Part shown: one piece after another, positions 7,628-14,528 of the stretch
Position numbering within the stretch: position 1 is the first letter of the stretch
How the letters are laid out: each line of letters starts with the position of its first letter
Source: JAXDJJ01 sp034665745
GTDB lineage: Bacteria > Actinomycetota > CADDZG01 > WHSQ01
Assembly (NCBI GenBank): GCA_034665745.1
Contig: JAXDJJ010000028.1
Span: 1 to 23,679 of the forward strand
Direction of reading: 5' to 3'
DNA: 23,679 nucleotides
Program-made: the position numbers and the translations under genes
The notes under the pieces: model-generated
The model's database searches: none
Told to the model about the DNA's origin: nothing
What the model saw: the letters and a program-made list of their open reading frames with translations, nothing else

Positions 7628-9009
7628 ACGAGGGCAAACCGCTGTGGTCGGGACGGTTCGCGGGCAACCCCGCCGCGGACCTCATGAGGCTGACCTCTTC
7701 GATAGAGGTCGACTTCGTGCTGCTTCCTTACGACCTTGCGGCTACGAAAGCGCATGCCCGCGCTCTCGAGAAAGCGGGTCTGCTCGAACCGGATGCTGCG
7801 TTCGCGATCACAGACGCATGTGACGAGATGGAGCAGCAGGTGATCGCCGGGGAGCTCGCGCCTTCGCCGGAGGACGAAGACGTGCACTCGTTCGTCGAGC
7901 GCATCCTGACCGAACGACTCGGTGAGACCGGCAAGCGCGTGCACGCCGGCCGCAGCCGCAACGATCTCGTCGCCACCGACCTGAGGTTGTGGTGTCTCGA
8001 CGCCGCCGCCGGTCTGAAGGATGGTGTCGCGGATCTACTCGAGGTCATCGCTCGGCTCGCAGAGACACATGCCACCGCAGTGATGCCCGGCTACACCCAC
8101 CTCCAACGCGCTCAGCCGGTGTCACTGGGGTTTCACCTCGCGGCTCATGGTTTCGCCCTGGTTCGCGACGGTGCCCGCTTCGACCACGCGATCGAGGCCG
8201 CAGGAACGTCGAGTCTCGGCGCGGGTGCCCTAGCCGGGACGACATTGCCGATCGATCCGGCGGTTGCTGCCGGCGAGCTTGGGTTCAGCAACCACTTCGA
8301 TAACGCCATGGATGCAGTCTCGGATCGTGATTTCGCTTGCGATCTCGCATACGCGAGCGCGCTGTGCTGCGTTCACCTCTCGCGCCTCGGTGAGGAGATC
8401 GTGTTGTGGACCTCGAGCGAGTTCGGCTTCGCACGCTTGAGCGACGAGTGGTCGACGGGATCGAGCATGATGCCCCAGAAGCGCAACCCGGACGTTGCTG
8501 AACTGGTTCGTGGCCGCGCGGCCCCCGCGATCGGCGAACTCACCTCGCTGCTATCCCTGTTGAAGGGCATACCCCTTGCCTACGACCGCGATCTTCAGGA
8601 AGACAAGGCTTTGATCTTCTCGACCGTGGCGCGCACGGCTGGGTGTCTCGAGGCGATCGCGAAGCTGCTGGACAGCTTGACGTTCGACGGCGATCGACTG
8701 GAAGAAGCCGCCGCGGGTGGTGGCGCGTGGGCGACCGACCTCGCGGAACGTTTGGTGAGACGGGGGGTTCCGTTCCGTGCCGCGCACGAGACCGTCGGCC
8801 GTCTGGTCAAGGAGCTAGAGACGCGCGGCTCGCAGCTGACCGGCCTGACGGCTCAGGAGCTACAAGGGCTCGGCTTCGAACCAGGGGATGTAGAGGTAGC
8901 CGATCCCTCTCGAAGCATCGAAGCTCGGAACGGTCCGGGCGGTACCGCACCGGCCCGGGTCCTTGAACAGGTAGCAACCCTGAAGGCTGCTGCCGCGGAA
9001 CTCCGCTAG
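7624..9009 (+). CDS. argH: Argininosuccinate lyase
   Basis: ArgH splits argininosuccinate into arginine and fumarate, the last step of the pathway. It is a 461-residue member of the fumarase/aspartase superfamily. It begins at GKPLWSGRFAG and contains HAGRSRNDLVATDLRLW (about residues 103-119), the catalytic-His region YTHLQRAQPVSLG, and the superfamily signature TGSSMMPQKRNPD, whose first Ser is the catalytic acid. The frame is open further upstream, but that part lies within argG. The GTG at 7624 gives the normal length and overlaps the argG stop as GTGA. The stop TAG at 9007-9009 overlaps the stop of the convergent MOSC gene, so no terminator lies between them. Confidence 0.95.
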   Translation: MNEGKPLWSGRFAGNPAADLMRLTSSIEVDFVLLPYDLAATKAHARALEKAGLLEPDAAFAITDACDEMEQQVIAGELAPSPEDEDVHSFVERILTERLGETGKRVHAGRSRNDLVATDLRLWCLDAAAGLKDGVADLLEVIARLAETHATAVMPGYTHLQRAQPVSLGFHLAAHGFALVRDGARFDHAIEAAGTSSLGAGALAGTTLPIDPAVAAGELGFSNHFDNAMDAVSDRDFACDLAYASALCCVHLSRLGEEIVLWTSSEFGFARLSDEWSTGSSMMPQKRNPDVAELVRGRAAPAIGELTSLLSLLKGIPLAYDRDLQEDKALIFSTVARTAGCLEAIAKLLDSLTFDGDRLEEAAAGGGAWATDLAERLVRRGVPFRAAHETVGRLVKELETRGSQLTGLTAQELQGLGFEPGDVEVADPSRSIEARNGPGGTAPARVLEQVATLKAAAAELR

Positions 9010-9464
9010 ATCTCGGTTATCGGGTCGCCGACCCGGATGGTCCCGGACTCGAGGATCTCGGCTCTCAATCCACCGCGGTGCTTCAAGGGCTCCCGGATCG
9101 GTTTGCCCGCCAGCTTCTGCATGTAGTCGCACGGCTCAGCAAGCTTGATGCCGCGCATGGTCGCGTCTCCTACCTTGAACGTCTTACCGACGAGGTGGTT
9201 CAACGCGATCCCACTCGTGACGATGTTGCGTCTCACATCGGTTGCCGAAGCCTCGATCCCGTAGTCGCGCACGACCGCCTCGATCGCCTCCGACTCGATC
9301 AGTGTCGCTTGCCGTTTGGGCTCGAGCTTCTTGAACTTGCCCGTGCCCTCGAAGTAGCGATCGCCCTCGAGCCCCTTGCCGGCGTGGGCAACGACTTCAG
9401 GAACCGATGAGATGGGCTCGGCTTCTGCCTGAGCGATGAGGATCTCCTTCACAGTGGCACCCAT
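9006..9464 (-). CDS. MOSC-domain protein
   Basis: This 152-residue protein is essentially one MOSC (molybdenum cofactor sulfurase C-terminal) domain. Family landmarks are KGLEGDRYF (about residues 30-38), TLIESEAIEAV, RRNIVTSGIALNHLVGKTFKVG, and AEPCDYMQKL, which carries the single conserved Cys. HRGGLRAEILESGTIRVGD closes the domain. MOSC proteins carry sulfur or bind the molybdenum cofactor, and stand-alone members act in metal-sulfur chemistry or reduction of N-hydroxylated substrates. The specific substrate cannot be read from the sequence. The ATG at 9464 has no Shine-Dalgarno sequence. A TAACCT hexamer lies exactly six bases upstream, fitting a leaderless mRNA. It has no obvious link to arginine synthesis. 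Confidence 0.87.
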   Translation of the reverse strand: MGATVKEILIAQAEAEPISSVPEVVAHAGKGLEGDRYFEGTGKFKKLEPKRQATLIESEAIEAVVRDYGIEASATDVRRNIVTSGIALNHLVGKTFKVGDATMRGIKLAEPCDYMQKLAGKPIREPLKHRGGLRAEILESGTIRVGDPITEI

Positions 9465-9470
9465 GGCCCC

Positions 9471-9480
9471 AGGTTATCGT
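9471..9480. promoter_or_regulatory. Candidate bidirectional promoter (shared -10) for the MOSC and two-TM genes
   Basis: The 10-mer AGGTTATCGT has the form A-NNN-TA-NNN-T. On the minus strand it reads TAACCT (9476 to 9471), six bases from the MOSC ATG, so the start site would be the A of ATG. On the plus strand it reads TATCGT (9475-9480), which puts the start site one base before the GTG at 9488. The whole gap between the two genes is 23 bp. No -35 is obvious on either side. Confidence 0.45.
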
Positions 9481-9487
9481 CGGCCCG

Positions 9488-9793
9488 GTGAAAAGAGCAG
9501 CGGTTGGCGGGGCACATCGGGGGCCGGTAGCGCCGACGAGGCAGCGCCGAACGCTGCGTTTCGTCCAGCTCTCCATGGTCGCTGTGGGGTTGGGACTTGT
9601 CGCGTTCGGGCTCTATTCGTTCTCGGCCAGGACGACCTCGCAGGCGATCGTCCTTCTGGTCCTGGGCGCGGTGATGGGAGTCGCCGCATACTCATTGTCG
9701 GACGGGCCGAGTGTGCGGATCCCCACGCCCGCCCGCTTGGATGAACTCGCCGGGCGAGCCGAGCAGGTCGCGATAGAGAAGGCCGCCGACTAG
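9488..9793 (+). CDS. Small two-TM membrane protein, function unknown
   Basis: This 101-residue product has a basic N-terminus (about 25 residues rich in Arg/Lys) and two hydrophobic helices: VQLSMVAVGLGLVAFGLYSF (about 27-46) and AIVLLVLGAVMGVAAYSLS (about 53-71). A soluble tail with LDELAGRAEQVAIEKAA, probably helical, follows. By the positive-inside rule both termini are cytoplasmic. The GTG at 9488 has no Shine-Dalgarno sequence but sits one base after the start site predicted from a TATCGT -10. Its TAG stop overlaps the stop of the convergent cofC-like gene. No family is recognised. The coding assignment rests on the hydrophobic pattern and on tight packing with both neighbours. Confidence 0.65.
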   Translation: MKRAAVGGAHRGPVAPTRQRRTLRFVQLSMVAVGLGLVAFGLYSFSARTTSQAIVLLVLGAVMGVAAYSLSDGPSVRIPTPARLDELAGRAEQVAIEKAAD

Positions 9794-10434
9794 CTCTTCG
9801 GGATCCGGGCCCTTATCTCTGCGAGCAGGACCGATGATCTCGTCTCGGCCGTCTTGGGTCGAGCCAGATAGGCGTCGACGTCTTGGATCGTGTCGATGTC
9901 GAGCTCGAGGCGAGGCAAGGCCAACATCGTGCACCTCTTCCCCAAACGCTCTGCCTCGGCGATGTGGGCCTTGAAGCTGAACTCCCCGAACATCGGTTGG
10001 ACGACGTCGCCGGGAGATAGGTACAAGCCGTTCGTCCCGCCGTCGCGAGATGGGACGACGACGACATCGGATGTCGAACCGGTGTCATGGATGTCCTGAA
10101 GGTCGCCGGCCCACGCAAGGGGGACATCGGTCGGGATGATGGTCACGGACTCGGCTCCGGCTCCTATGGCGGCTTGGATGCCTGCTTCCAAGGCGCGGTT
10201 CAGGCCGTCACTTGGGTCGTCGGCAAGGTTGAAGCCACGGTCCTTCGCCCCTTGGCGGACCTCATCGTCGTCACTCACCACCCACCACTCGAACATCTCC
10301 GCCGAGCTGCACAGATCGAAGGCATCGTCGAGCAGAGCGCGGGCGATGGCAGCTCTTTCCTCCTCGGTGACGTGCGGCAGCAAGCGCCGTTTGGCGCGGC
10401 CCAAGCCTTTAACGGGAAGAAGTCCAGCGTCCAT
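9790..10434 (-). CDS. cofC: Phospholactate/phosphoenolpyruvate guanylyltransferase (F420 biosynthesis)
   Basis: CofC-family enzymes (FbiD in mycobacteria) couple GTP to 2-phospholactate or phosphoenolpyruvate, making the activated side chain later joined to the deazaflavin Fo during coenzyme F420 synthesis. The 214-residue nucleotidyltransferase shows LLPVKGLGRAKRRLLPHV at the N-terminus (nucleotide-binding loop), DDPSDGLNRALEAGIQAA (about residues 70-87), IIPTDVPLAWAGDL, where the Asp is a likely metal ligand, and VVPSRDGGTNGLYL. I chose the ATG at 10434, which precedes LLPVK at the usual distance and follows TAGTCT by 7 bp. An ATG at 10461 would add nine residues but would share its bases with the divergent start codon. 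The substrate (phospholactate or PEP) cannot be decided from the sequence. Confidence 0.87.
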   Translation of the reverse strand: MDAGLLPVKGLGRAKRRLLPHVTEEERAAIARALLDDAFDLCSSAEMFEWWVVSDDDEVRQGAKDRGFNLADDPSDGLNRALEAGIQAAIGAGAESVTIIPTDVPLAWAGDLQDIHDTGSTSDVVVVPSRDGGTNGLYLSPGDVVQPMFGEFSFKAHIAEAERLGKRCTMLALPRLELDIDTIQDVDAYLARPKTAETRSSVLLAEIRARIPKS

Positions 10435-10441
10435 GGCCAGC

Positions 10442-10451
10442 AGACTAAGGT
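10442..10451. promoter_or_regulatory. Candidate bidirectional promoter (shared -10) for cofC and the FrhB-like gene
   Basis: AGACTAAGGT again has the form A-NNN-TA-NNN-T. The minus reading TAGTCT (10447 to 10442) puts the start one base before the cofC ATG at 10434. The plus reading TAAGGT (10446-10451) puts it two bases before the ATG at 10460. The gap between the genes is 25 bp. The AAGG inside TAAGGT could alternatively act as a weak Shine-Dalgarno for the plus gene. Confidence 0.45.
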
Positions 10452-10459
10452 TTGCGCCC

Positions 10460-11629
10460 ATGGAGACGAACGACAGGAAGCACTGGAAGCACCTCTACGA
10501 GGAGATCGTCGCGACAGACATCTGTTGCGGCTGCTCGGCATGCATCGTGGCGTGCCCGCACAAGGTCCTCGAACTCTCCGATTTCGATCCCGTCCAGACC
10601 GACGCCTTGTCCCCGTTCGACAACTGCGTTCACGGCGAGGAGGGGTGTTCGTTGTGTGCGATGGCTTGTCTTCGACTCGGCCCGTCCCTGGACATCATCG
10701 AAGACGATCTGCTCGGCTACGGCCGTAGGCCGGCGGACAAGCCGGAAGGCGTTTACCGCTACAAGACCCTCGCTCGCGCTACGGATCCCAGGATCCTCGA
10801 GCGTGGGCAAGACGGGGGCGCGGTCACGGCACTGCTTGCCTGGGGTCTCGATACCGAGCAACTCGACGGCGCAGTCTTGTCATCGCCGTCCGAATCCGTT
10901 CCGTGGTTGGACGAGCCCAAGCTCGTGCGTTCCTCGGAAGAGCTTCTCGCCAGCGCCGGCTCTCGCTACACCTACTGTGCAACTCCCTTGGGCCTCAAGA
11001 AAGCCGCCGAAGCGAAGTGCAAGAACGTCGCGCTGGTCGGGGTCTCGTGTGAGTCAACCGCGGTCCGTCAGCTCGCCGCCGAAGGCATCAAGAGATGGAC
11101 CCGCTCGCTGAAGCTCGTTATCGGGTTGATGTGTTGCGAGACGTTCGACTACGACGCGTTCATGGTCGGCAAGGTCGAACACGACATGGGCATTCCCTTG
11201 GAGCAAGTGAAGAAGGTGAACGTCAAGGGAAAGGTAATCGTGACCCTCGATGACGGCAAGGACATCGACATCCCCTTGAAGGAAGCCCGCCCGTACGCGA
11301 ACGAGTGGTGCCACCACTGCCCGGACTTTGCGGCCGAGCATGCCGACCTGTCATGTGGGGGCCTGGGCATGGAGGGTTGGACGATGATCCTCGTCCGCAC
11401 CGAGAACGGTGAGGACTACCTCAAGCGTGCGGTCGAGGCCGGTGTCCTCGAACTACGGGCGGCCGAGGAAGAACCCGATGCCTTGAAGGTCATGGATCGG
11501 CTTGCCTTGAAACAGCGCGAGCGCATCGATCCGTTCGATCCGCATGCCGCTGCCCGCTGGCCCGATGCTGAAGCACTGCGTTTCGCTCAAGCCGAGGCCG
11601 AAGCGGAAGCTGCGACCGCCGAGGCCTAG
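10460..11629 (+). CDS. Coenzyme F420-linked FrhB/FdhB-family iron-sulfur flavoprotein
   Basis: This 389-residue protein resembles the beta subunit of F420-reducing hydrogenases and dehydrogenases, which pass electrons between F420, FAD and [4Fe-4S] clusters. The N-terminus has two Cys clusters: C22/C23-x-C25-xx-C28-xxx-C32-P, and C56 ... C63-xx-C66-xxx-C70. The FrhB N-terminal domain follows (RGQDGGAVTALLAWGL ...). The C-terminal domain has VGVSCES, GLMCCETF and EWCHHCPDFAAEHADLSCGG, typical of the family. The tail is an Ala/Glu repeat. No hydrogenase alpha or gamma subunit is nearby, so it probably works alone or with an unlinked partner. Divergence from cofC supports F420 use. The frame stays open upstream, but that part lies within cofC. 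The substrate is unknown. Confidence 0.87.
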   Translation: METNDRKHWKHLYEEIVATDICCGCSACIVACPHKVLELSDFDPVQTDALSPFDNCVHGEEGCSLCAMACLRLGPSLDIIEDDLLGYGRRPADKPEGVYRYKTLARATDPRILERGQDGGAVTALLAWGLDTEQLDGAVLSSPSESVPWLDEPKLVRSSEELLASAGSRYTYCATPLGLKKAAEAKCKNVALVGVSCESTAVRQLAAEGIKRWTRSLKLVIGLMCCETFDYDAFMVGKVEHDMGIPLEQVKKVNVKGKVIVTLDDGKDIDIPLKEARPYANEWCHHCPDFAAEHADLSCGGLGMEGWTMILVRTENGEDYLKRAVEAGVLELRAAEEEPDALKVMDRLALKQRERIDPFDPHAAARWPDAEALRFAQAEAEAEAATAEA

Positions 11630-11928
11630 TCGATCGTCTCGAAGTGCCTCACGATCGGCGCTTGAGCGAAAAGCTTCCGGAGTTCGGTTAACGCCGTGTC
11701 GTATTCAGGCGTCTTGATGGCGGCTTCGATCGCCGCAACGTCATCCCAGCGCGACACGGCAGCGATCTGCACGAAGTCACCGGAATGTTCCTCGACGCTG
11801 ATCAGCATCTCGACGCCGTGGCAACCGGGAAACTTTGCGAAGGCCGGCTGAACGTCATCACGGAACAGTTGCTTGCCGCGTTCGACATCTCCGGGGTCGA
11901 CCGAGGTATCGAATATCCGAACGATCAT
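11626..11928 (-). CDS. Small dimeric alpha/beta-barrel protein (ABM-like)
   Basis: This 100-residue protein has the alternating pattern of a ferredoxin-like dimeric alpha/beta barrel: MIVRIFDTSVDPGDVERGKQLF (strand, helix), FPGCHGVEMLISVEEHSGDFVQIAAVSRWDD (two strands) and AAIEAAIKTPEYDTALTEL (helix), ending in a short strand. This resembles the antibiotic-biosynthesis-monooxygenase (ABM) and stress-barrel families, whose members range from heme degradation to quinol oxidation and non-enzymatic roles, so no reaction can be assigned. The ATG at 11928 is preferred over one 20 codons upstream because AGAGGA lies about 11 nt before it and the fold begins there. It follows the metallophosphoesterase gene by 22 bp and is probably cotranscribed. 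Its stop overlaps the FrhB-like gene stop. Confidence 0.72.
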   Translation of the reverse strand: MIVRIFDTSVDPGDVERGKQLFRDDVQPAFAKFPGCHGVEMLISVEEHSGDFVQIAAVSRWDDVAAIEAAIKTPEYDTALTELRKLFAQAPIVRHFETID

Positions 11929-11950
11929 CTGAGCACCGGTCCTCTCTCCA

Positions 11951-12787
11951 TCACACTGTCCATGATCCGCGATTGAACATCCCTGCAAGCTGAGGATTCA
12001 GCGTCAGCTGGCGCTGTTCACGCATGTAGCTGGCGGCTACGATCTCGCCGAGCCCGGGGTAACGCTGCACGATGCGGACGCGGTCCTCGTCGATCTCGAT
12101 CACGTTGTACGAGGGCCGGGTGTAGCCACGAACGCGGTAGCTCGATGCCGTCCCGGAGTTGACGAGCAGCATCTCGCCGACCTGCCACACGTTCGGTACG
12201 TGCTTGTGACCGCACAACACGAGATCGACCTCGAGCTCGGTCAAAAGGGCCAGCACATCACCTGCGTCCCACACGATGTTGCGCTCGCGCCCCGTGCCTG
12301 GAACCGAAACGAGATGGTGATGGAGGACGAAGATGCGGTAGTCGTCGGGCCACTCGAACGACTCTCGGATCCAGTCGTAGCGGATGTGCCCGACCTCACC
12401 TTCGGCAAGGTCGGGTTTGGAAGAGTTGATGGAAACGACGGTTGCGTAGCGTGTCGGTTGCCCACCATCGGGGTTAGCGAACGGCAGGCGGACCACCCTG
12501 TCGGAACGTCCGAACGAGTCCCGGAAGTGCAGAAAGCCGACGTTCATCAGATCGTGGTTCCCGGGGATGACCATCATCTCGAGTCCCTCGAGTCTGTCCA
12601 GGTAACGCTTCGCCTGTCGGAACTGCGGCGCGTATCCCTCGGACGTGAGATCACCGGCAACGACGACGAGGTCAGGCTTCAGGTCGTTGATCTCGTTCAC
12701 CGCGTGATCCAACAGGTCACCGTCGAACATCGGGTGCCCGCAATGGATGTCGGAGATCTGCGCGATCGTGAGATGGTGGCTTTTCAC
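11951..12787 (-). CDS. Metallophosphoesterase (calcineurin-like, class III cNMP phosphodiesterase type)
   Basis: All five metal-binding motifs of the calcineurin-like family are present in order: DIHCG (about residues 13-17), GDLTS (about 45-49), GNHDL (about 76-80), VLHHH (about 155-159) and GHKHVPNVW (about 195-203). Two metal ions, often Fe/Mn, would hydrolyse a phosphodiester. The layout and the 278-residue length recall CpdA-like cyclic-nucleotide phosphodiesterases, but the true substrate may be another nucleotide or phospholipid. The start is GTG at 12787, with no Shine-Dalgarno sequence and TATCAT upstream giving a leader of about 4 nt. It is cotranscribed with the small barrel protein gene downstream and divergent from plsC with a 26-bp gap. 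Confidence 0.87.
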   Translation of the reverse strand: MKSHHLTIAQISDIHCGHPMFDGDLLDHAVNEINDLKPDLVVVAGDLTSEGYAPQFRQAKRYLDRLEGLEMMVIPGNHDLMNVGFLHFRDSFGRSDRVVRLPFANPDGGQPTRYATVVSINSSKPDLAEGEVGHIRYDWIRESFEWPDDYRIFVLHHHLVSVPGTGRERNIVWDAGDVLALLTELEVDLVLCGHKHVPNVWQVGEMLLVNSGTASSYRVRGYTRPSYNVIEIDEDRVRIVQRYPGLGEIVAASYMREQRQLTLNPQLAGMFNRGSWTV

Positions 12788-12796
12788 GTGGCTTCG

Positions 12797-12803
12797 TATG
12801 ATA
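12797..12803. promoter_or_regulatory. Candidate symmetric bidirectional -10 (TATGATA)
   Basis: TATGATA reads TATGAT on the plus strand (start near 12809, five bases before the plsC ATG) and TATCAT on the minus strand (start near 12791, four bases before the phosphoesterase GTG). A symmetric TATnATA-like -10 is a known way for bacterial promoters to fire both ways. A TGGTGG sits 17 bp upstream on the plus side (12774-12779). The same hexamer occurs at the same spacing before recG. Confidence 0.5.
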
Positions 12804-12813
12804 GGTGCCGATC

Positions 12814-13494
12814 ATGGAGACGACGTATCCGTTAGCGAAGGCGATCTTGTTGCCCTTCCTTCACACCTGGTTCCGGTGGAACATCGAAGGTGTCGAGAAC
12901 ATCCCGCGTGACGGCAGCGCGCTCCTCGCGTTCAATCACATCAGCTATCTCGATCCGCTGGCAACCGCGTACACCGTCAACAAAGCGAAGCGGATCCCTC
13001 GCTTCCTGGGCAAATCCGAGCTGTTCCAAGACAAGCGGATCGGGTGGATCCTCAGAGGTGCGAAGCAGATCGAGGTGAAGCGCGGTACCGCGACGGCGCC
13101 CATGGCACTCGATAAGGCGTTCGCTGCTCTGGACCACGGCGAGGTCGTCGTCGTGTTCCCCGAGGGAACGATCACCGAAGACCCGGACCTCACGCCGTTG
13201 CCCCCGAAGACGGGCGCGGCCCGCCTGACCCTTGGCTCCGGAGTACCGATAATCCCGTGCGGTCTATGGGGGACCCAGAACATCTGGCCGAAGGGTTATG
13301 CGAAGAACTGGTGGCCCCCGCGCCAAGACATCCTCGTGCGGATCGGAGAACCGATCCATTTCACCGGAGATCCTGATTCGACCGAGGACTGGGCGCGCGT
13401 CAGCGAGGAGATGATGCTGGCCATCGAGGTCCTTGTCGCGTCGTTGCGACCTGCGGTCCCAGATCGCCGACGTCAGAAGAAGAGAGCGGCATGA
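12814..13494 (+). CDS. plsC: 1-acyl-glycerol-3-phosphate acyltransferase (PlsC family)
   Basis: This 226-residue member of the PlsC/LPLAT superfamily probably adds the second acyl chain to lysophosphatidic acid at the inner face of the membrane. Motif I is FNHISYLDP (NHxxxxD, about residues 36-42), where His-Asp is the catalytic pair. Motif III is VVVFPEGTITED (about 110-121), which binds the glycerophosphate. The PIIPCGLWGT stretch matches motif IV. The N-terminus is amphipathic (LAKAILLPFLHTWFRW) and likely membrane-associated. I prefer the ATG at 12814 because the TATGAT -10 predicts a start at 12809, downstream of the alternative GTG at 12805. It is followed by gpsA with an ATGA overlap, so the pair supplies phosphatidic acid precursors. 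Confidence 0.88.
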   Translation: METTYPLAKAILLPFLHTWFRWNIEGVENIPRDGSALLAFNHISYLDPLATAYTVNKAKRIPRFLGKSELFQDKRIGWILRGAKQIEVKRGTATAPMALDKAFAALDHGEVVVVFPEGTITEDPDLTPLPPKTGAARLTLGSGVPIIPCGLWGTQNIWPKGYAKNWWPPRQDILVRIGEPIHFTGDPDSTEDWARVSEEMMLAIEVLVASLRPAVPDRRRQKKRAA

Positions 13495-14528
13495 CGAAGG
13501 TCGCGTTCATCGGTGCCGGTTCATGGGGGACCGCAACCGCATCCCTTGCAGCGCAGAAGCCCGAGCTCGACGTGATGTTGTGGGCGCGCCGCACCGAACT
13601 TGCGGAAACCATCAACCTGTATCACGAGAACCCCGAGTACCTCCCCGACCTCGAGCTGCCGGAGTCGTTGACCGCGACGTCCGACCTCGAAGAGGCCGTG
13701 ACTGAGGCCGAGGTGGTCGTGATGGGCGTCCCGTCACACGGTTTCCGCAAGGTGCTGAAGGACGTCGCGTCGGTCGCGGGCCGCGAAACGAAGTACGTGA
13801 GCCTCACGAAGGGGATCGAGGTCGAATCCCGCAAACGCATGTCAGAGATCCTCGTCGAGGAGGTCGACGGCATCAGCGGTAGCTGTGTGGCGGTGTTGAC
13901 GGGACCGAACCTCGCGAAAGAGGTAGTCAAGGGTTTCCCCGCGGCATCAACGGTCGCGTGTACCGACGAGACCAGCGCCGAGATGCTCCAGAACATCTTT
14001 CAGGCCCCCACATTCCGGGTCTACCGCAACACGGACGTCGTCGGGTGCGAGCTCGGCGGCGCGTTCAAGAACGTCATCGCGATCTCTGCGGGCATGGCCG
14101 ATGGCTTAGGCCTGGGAGACAACACGAAGGCAACCGTGATGACCCGCGGCCTCGCCGAGCTCGCCCGCTTCTCGGTGAAGTTCGGCGGCCAGCCGTTGAC
14201 CTTCCTTGGACTCGCCGGGGTCGGGGACCTGATCGCGACCTGCGCCAGCCCACAGTCTCGTAACCACTACGTCGGCATCGAGTTGGGAAAGGGCCGCAAG
14301 ATCGACGAGATCATCGACTCCATGAACATGGTTGCCGAGGGCGTGAAGAGTTGCAAACCCATCTTCGAGCTCGGACAAGAGGCAGATGTGTGGATGCCGA
14401 TAACCGAGAACGTGGTTCGGATCTGTCACGAAGGGTGGAGCGTCGACCAACTCGTCGAGGACCTCCTTGCCCGCGAGATACGCAGCGAGTTCGAAGGTTT
14501 CGAAGAGTCTTTCGAGTTCAGGGGTTAG
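13491..14528 (+). CDS. gpsA: NAD(P)H-dependent glycerol-3-phosphate dehydrogenase
   Basis: GpsA reduces dihydroxyacetone phosphate to sn-glycerol-3-phosphate for phospholipid synthesis. The 345-residue cytosolic enzyme starts with the Rossmann fingerprint VAFIGAGSWGTATA (about residues 4-17). VVMGVPSHGFR and YVSLTKGIE follow, then the signature GPNLAKEV (about 133-140), and the catalytic region GGAFKNVIAISAGMADGLGLGDNTKATVMTRGLAE, where the Lys is catalytic. FLGLAGVGDLIATCASPQSRN completes the C-terminal helical domain. The ATG overlaps the plsC stop by 4 nt, so translation is probably coupled. The TAG stop overlaps the TAA stop of the convergent PLP-enzyme gene. Confidence 0.95.
   Translation: MTKVAFIGAGSWGTATASLAAQKPELDVMLWARRTELAETINLYHENPEYLPDLELPESLTATSDLEEAVTEAEVVVMGVPSHGFRKVLKDVASVAGRETKYVSLTKGIEVESRKRMSEILVEEVDGISGSCVAVLTGPNLAKEVVKGFPAASTVACTDETSAEMLQNIFQAPTFRVYRNTDVVGCELGGAFKNVIAISAGMADGLGLGDNTKATVMTRGLAELARFSVKFGGQPLTFLGLAGVGDLIATCASPQSRNHYVGIELGKGRKIDEIIDSMNMVAEGVKSCKPIFELGQEADVWMPITENVVRICHEGWSVDQLVEDLLAREIRSEFEGFEESFEFRG

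Noticed and set aside
10136..10459. Longer start for the FrhB-like gene
   Set aside because: That stretch is antisense to cofC and has no domain character. The ATG at 10460 precedes the Cys-rich cluster and fits the promoter spacing.
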